Assembly: GCF_003939025.1 (NCBI RefSeq)
Contig: NZ_RQIH01000019.1
Coordinates: 62,001-126,000, forward strand
Length of the DNA stretch: 64,000 nt
Direction of reading: 5' to 3'
Source: Rhizobium sophoriradicis
GTDB taxonomy: Bacteria; Pseudomonadota; Alphaproteobacteria; Rhizobiales; Rhizobiaceae
Numbering within the stretch: position 1 is the stretch's first letter; each line of letters opens with the position of its first letter. Made by a program: the position numbers and the translations under genes. This document shows, piece by piece, positions 61,688 through 64,000 of the stretch. The notes under the pieces are model-generated. The model was not told the origin of the DNA. It was given only the letters and a program-made list of their open reading frames with translations, and did not search any database.

Positions 61688-61796
61688 AATCGTGGTCCTG
61701 TCGGTTTTCTAATGTAACGACGAGGATATTAACGCTATTGCCTTTGCCGAAAAAATGATGAATTCTGACCGAAATTCTTCACTTTATCTCACAGAT

Positions 61797-62678
61797 ATGG
61801 CCGCACGATTTCCGTCTTTATCCGCGCTCAGAGTCTTTGAATCAGCTGCACGACATTTGAATTTCGGGCGTGCCGGCGACGAATTGTTCGTCACGCACAG
61901 CGCCGTCAGCAAGCAAATCCGCTTGCTTGAGGAAGACCTGGGAGTGGCCCTTTTTGAGCGAAGAAACAGGGCCGTTTTCCTAACCGACCCAGGTCGGCGT
62001 CTGCTTGTTACGATGAGTGAGGTGTTTCGCCAGATCAGCGACTGTTGCGAAGAGATCAAAGGTGGCGGTTCGGCACCGCTGGTTCTCTCATGTGAACCGA
62101 CATTCACGCAGCGATGGCTAATCCCGCGCCTGCCGCAATTTAATGCACTTCATCCGGACATTGAAGTTCATGTATTGGCCGCTGGCGGACCTGTAAGCTT
62201 CGACCGGAGTCATATTGATCTGGCGCTCCGGAGAAACGATTTTAGCTGGTCGCCGGACCTGTTTATGGAAACGGTGGTCGAAGAACGTGTCGGCCCCATA
62301 TGCGCGCCAGGCCTATTGGCATCTGGCGGCAATGACATCCTCTCCCTACCTCGCATTCATTCGGCTACGCGTCGAGATGCCTGGACACGATATATCGCGG
62401 ACAACCAGATCGAAGATCCGAATCCACCCAGCAGCCAGATGTTCGAACACTTTTATCTGAGCATCGAAGCGGCAATCGCTGGGCTAGGCGCCGCGATCGG
62501 TCCAGAGCCGCTGGTCGCCGACGCCGTGGAAAGCGGGCAGTTGGTAGCGCCGCGGGGGTTCTCCAGCAACGGCTACAACTACATCTTATTGAGCCGTCTT
62601 CCTTTCGAAGACGATTCAAGGAAACGAAACTTTCTCTCCTGGCTTCGACGACAGTTTGGTCCCTTAGCAACACCCTGA
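61797..62678 (+). CDS. LysR-family (GcvA-like) transcriptional regulator
   Basis: The 293-residue protein opens RFPSLSALRVFESAARHLNF with a GcvA-type helix-turn-helix (THSAVSKQIRLLEEDLG), followed by a substrate-binding domain (LIPRLPQFNALHPDIEVHV). It is divergent from the DUF1537 kinase gene with about 100 bases between, so it probably controls that operon. The start at 61797 is chosen by comparison with GcvA-like proteins; ATG 61755 is in frame, and neither has a clear ribosome binding site. Confidence 0.86.
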   Translation: MAARFPSLSALRVFESAARHLNFGRAGDELFVTHSAVSKQIRLLEEDLGVALFERRNRAVFLTDPGRRLLVTMSEVFRQISDCCEEIKGGGSAPLVLSCEPTFTQRWLIPRLPQFNALHPDIEVHVLAAGGPVSFDRSHIDLALRRNDFSWSPDLFMETVVEERVGPICAPGLLASGGNDILSLPRIHSATRRDAWTRYIADNQIEDPNPPSSQMFEHFYLSIEAAIAGLGAAIGPEPLVADAVESGQLVAPRGFSSNGYNYILLSRLPFEDDSRKRNFLSWLRRQFGPLATP

Positions 62679-62789
62679 GGCCGGTGCTCGGTTACGTAGA
62701 TTGTCGGCTGGATGGGCGACATGGCGAGGATCGCAGGCCGAGACGGTGGACACGCGACAACCTCGATACCAATTGCTCAGACCAAAGCC

Positions 62790-63458
62790 TCATATACTCG
62801 GACCGAGTATGTTGCTTCTGGCGTCAATGATGTGGTCGTACATGTTTCGCTCGGCCTCTCTACTGTCACGATCCTTTATTGCGTCGAGGATCGCCTGATG
62901 GCTGACGATATAGGCCGTCATGCGCTCAGCGGTCAGCGATTGTTCTTTCATTTTTCCCCACAGGTTTCCCGCTCGCACTGCGTGAATGCCTTCATAGAGG
63001 GAGGCAAGAAGACCATTACGGGCAGCTTGGACTATGATGCGGTGAAAGACGGCATCCCATTTCTCGAATTCGCCCAGAGATTCCGATGCGCTGCCTCGGG
63101 CGATTGATTTCTGCATTTCTTCGACTTCCTGTCTGGTGGCGCGCAACGCTGCCAACGCCGCGATCTTCGGCTCGATGATCAGCCTCGCCTCAAAGACTTC
63201 CGCCGGATAGGTGCGCAATGTGTCTCCCTCACTGATTGCCGGGCGGCGGAGGGCGCTGGAACTTACGCCGCTTCCGGCGATAAAGGTCCCTCTGCCAACA
63301 TGCCTGATGAGGCGGCCTTCCTTCTCTAGCGAACTGAGCATCCTTCTGAGGGCGGTACGCGGCAGCCCGAGTTTCAGCGCCAAGTCACGCTCAGGAGGTA
63401 GTCGATCCCCTGGCTCCAAACCTTCCGCTTCAATGAAATCCTTCAGCACCACGCTCAT
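62790..63458 (-). CDS. GntR-family (FadR-type, FCD) transcriptional regulator
   Basis: The 222-residue protein has a winged helix (DRLPPERDLALKLGLPRTALRRML) and an FCD ligand domain with FHRIIVQAARNGL and MTAYIVSHQAILDAI. GGAGG lies 5 bases before the ATG. It is divergent from the ABC transporter operon, and the conserved ACCAAT/ATTGGT element begins 23 bases upstream of it, so it is the prime candidate for the regulator binding both copies of that element. Confidence 0.86.
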   Translation of the reverse strand: MSVVLKDFIEAEGLEPGDRLPPERDLALKLGLPRTALRRMLSSLEKEGRLIRHVGRGTFIAGSGVSSSALRRPAISEGDTLRTYPAEVFEARLIIEPKIAALAALRATRQEVEEMQKSIARGSASESLGEFEKWDAVFHRIIVQAARNGLLASLYEGIHAVRAGNLWGKMKEQSLTAERMTAYIVSHQAILDAIKDRDSREAERNMYDHIIDARSNILGPSI

Positions 63459-63480
63459 GTGCCCTCCGATAAATATTTCG

Positions 63481-63572
63481 CGAAACCAATTTGATCTATA
63501 TTGACACCAATGGCAAGACCAATCTTATATTAATCGCAGAACCAACGCAGATTGGTAGCGAATGGCGCTGAA
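63481..63572 (+). promoter_or_regulatory. Conserved GntR-type promoter/operator element, copy 2
   Basis: This 92-bp segment aligns with 39556-39646 with one single-base gap. It keeps the CCAAT half-sites, the inverted ATTGGT (63551-63556), TTGACA (63500-63505) and a TATATT box (63526-63531). It includes an ATG at 63562 that is in frame with the ABC gene and corresponds to the start codon in the other copy. Confidence 0.75.
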
Positions 63573-63672
63573 GCCTGGGACCAGCTGTGCACCGCTCGAG
63601 AGGTATGAGCGGCACGCGTGGGCCGCGACAAGAACCTCAATCAAGAAGCTGCGTAACAAGGGAGATATATCG

Positions 63673-64000
63673 ATGGCCGTTACGACTGAAGCTGTTACAG
63701 CAGACGACGCAGCGCTTTCGGTCCGTGCTCTGACAGTCGACCTGCCGAAGGGCATGGAGAGGGCTCATGCCGTCGAAAACGTCTCGTTCGACCTGAAGCG
63801 TGGTCAGATCCTTTGTATCATCGGGGAGTCTGGATCGGGCAAGTCGGTAACGGCGAACACGATCATGGGACTCTTGCCGAAGATTATCCCAGTCTCTTCC
63901 GGTGCGATCAATCTCGATGGAGCGGCCATAGTCGGCGCGCCGGCTAAAAAGCTGCGCCAGCTGCGCGGCCGCGTCGTGTCCATGATCTTTCAGGATCCGC
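63673..64000 (+). CDS. ABC transporter ATP-binding protein, oligopeptide (Dpp/Opp) type, 3' end outside window
   Basis: The visible 109 residues contain Walker A in IIGESGSGKSVTAN, then GLLPKIIPVSSG and the Q-loop SMIFQDP, typical of DppD/OppD ATPases. It is the first gene after the divergent GntR gene, so an uptake system for peptides, opines or related amino compounds probably continues beyond the window. GGGAGA 7 bases upstream supports ATG 63673; an in-frame ATG at 63562 would add 37 residues. Confidence 0.88.
   Translation, partial: MAVTTEAVTADDAALSVRALTVDLPKGMERAHAVENVSFDLKRGQILCIIGESGSGKSVTANTIMGLLPKIIPVSSGAINLDGAAIVGAPAKKLRQLRGRVVSMIFQDP

Overview
The window looks like part of an alpha-proteobacterial replicon, most likely from the Rhizobiales (Rhizobium, Sinorhizobium, Mesorhizobium or Agrobacterium group). 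The DNA is GC-rich, genes are tightly packed with many ATGA-type overlaps, the type VI secretion system (T6SS) has the imp-type gene content known from rhizobia, and it is followed by a dense catabolic accessory region with LysR, Lrp and GntR regulators. No rRNA, intact tRNA, CRISPR array or insertion sequence was found. The genus is an inference.

Layout. (1) 1-1655: 3' part of a gene fusing two glycosyltransferase domains. (2) 1843-4936: VgrG spike with a long octad-repeat beta-helix tail, a DUF6484 protein and a truncated TIGR02270-like protein. (3) 4927-24788, minus strand: a cargo module (beta-propeller protein, PAAR-like effector, ketosynthase-like protein, DUF2169 protein), then tagF, tssM, tssL, tssK, tssJ, tagH, tssG, tssF, tssE, hcp, tssC, tssB and tssA. 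(4) 24881-34893: kinase ppkA, divergent clpV, an OmpA-like lipid-bilayer/cell-wall protein, phosphatase pppA, a membrane-anchored M15 peptidase, and an unusual second TssM that seems to join a DotU/TssL-like domain to the periplasmic part of TssM. The FHA protein, PpkA and PppA together suggest threonine-phosphorylation control. (5) 34894-35867: about 1 kb without a recognisable gene, marking the change of theme.

(6) 35868-54484: catabolic region. It holds two aldehyde dehydrogenases, a cupin, a GNAT enzyme, and two paralogous sets of HAD type II hydrolase, APH-type kinase and class III PLP enzyme. The PLP enzymes carry the GKPMGNG signature of phospho-lyases (hydroxylysine-phosphate and ethanolamine-phosphate lyase type), so kinase plus lyase could turn a hydroxy-amine into an aldehyde for the dehydrogenases. 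Between the sets lie a threonine-dehydratase-like gene, an ornithine-cyclodeaminase-like gene and a decayed aldehyde dehydrogenase. (7) 54568-61687, minus strand: a run of D-amino-acid-oxidase-like enzyme, L-threonine aldolase, RidA, D-threonine aldolase/D-serine dehydratase-type enzyme, TIM-barrel protein, PdxA2 and DUF1537 kinase, next to a divergent LysR. (8) 62790-64000: GntR regulator and the start of an oligopeptide-type ABC transporter operon.

Two repeated control elements tie distant parts together. A 91/92-bp promoter segment with ACCAAT/ATTGGT half-sites lies before both the second aldehyde dehydrogenase (39556-39646) and the ABC transporter (63481-63572). A separate element of about 58 bp lies beside the LysR gene at 38215 and upstream of the D-threonine aldolase-type gene (58699-58756). 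Together these suggest one uptake-and-degradation regulon for hydroxy-amino compounds. The substrate is not identifiable from sequence alone.
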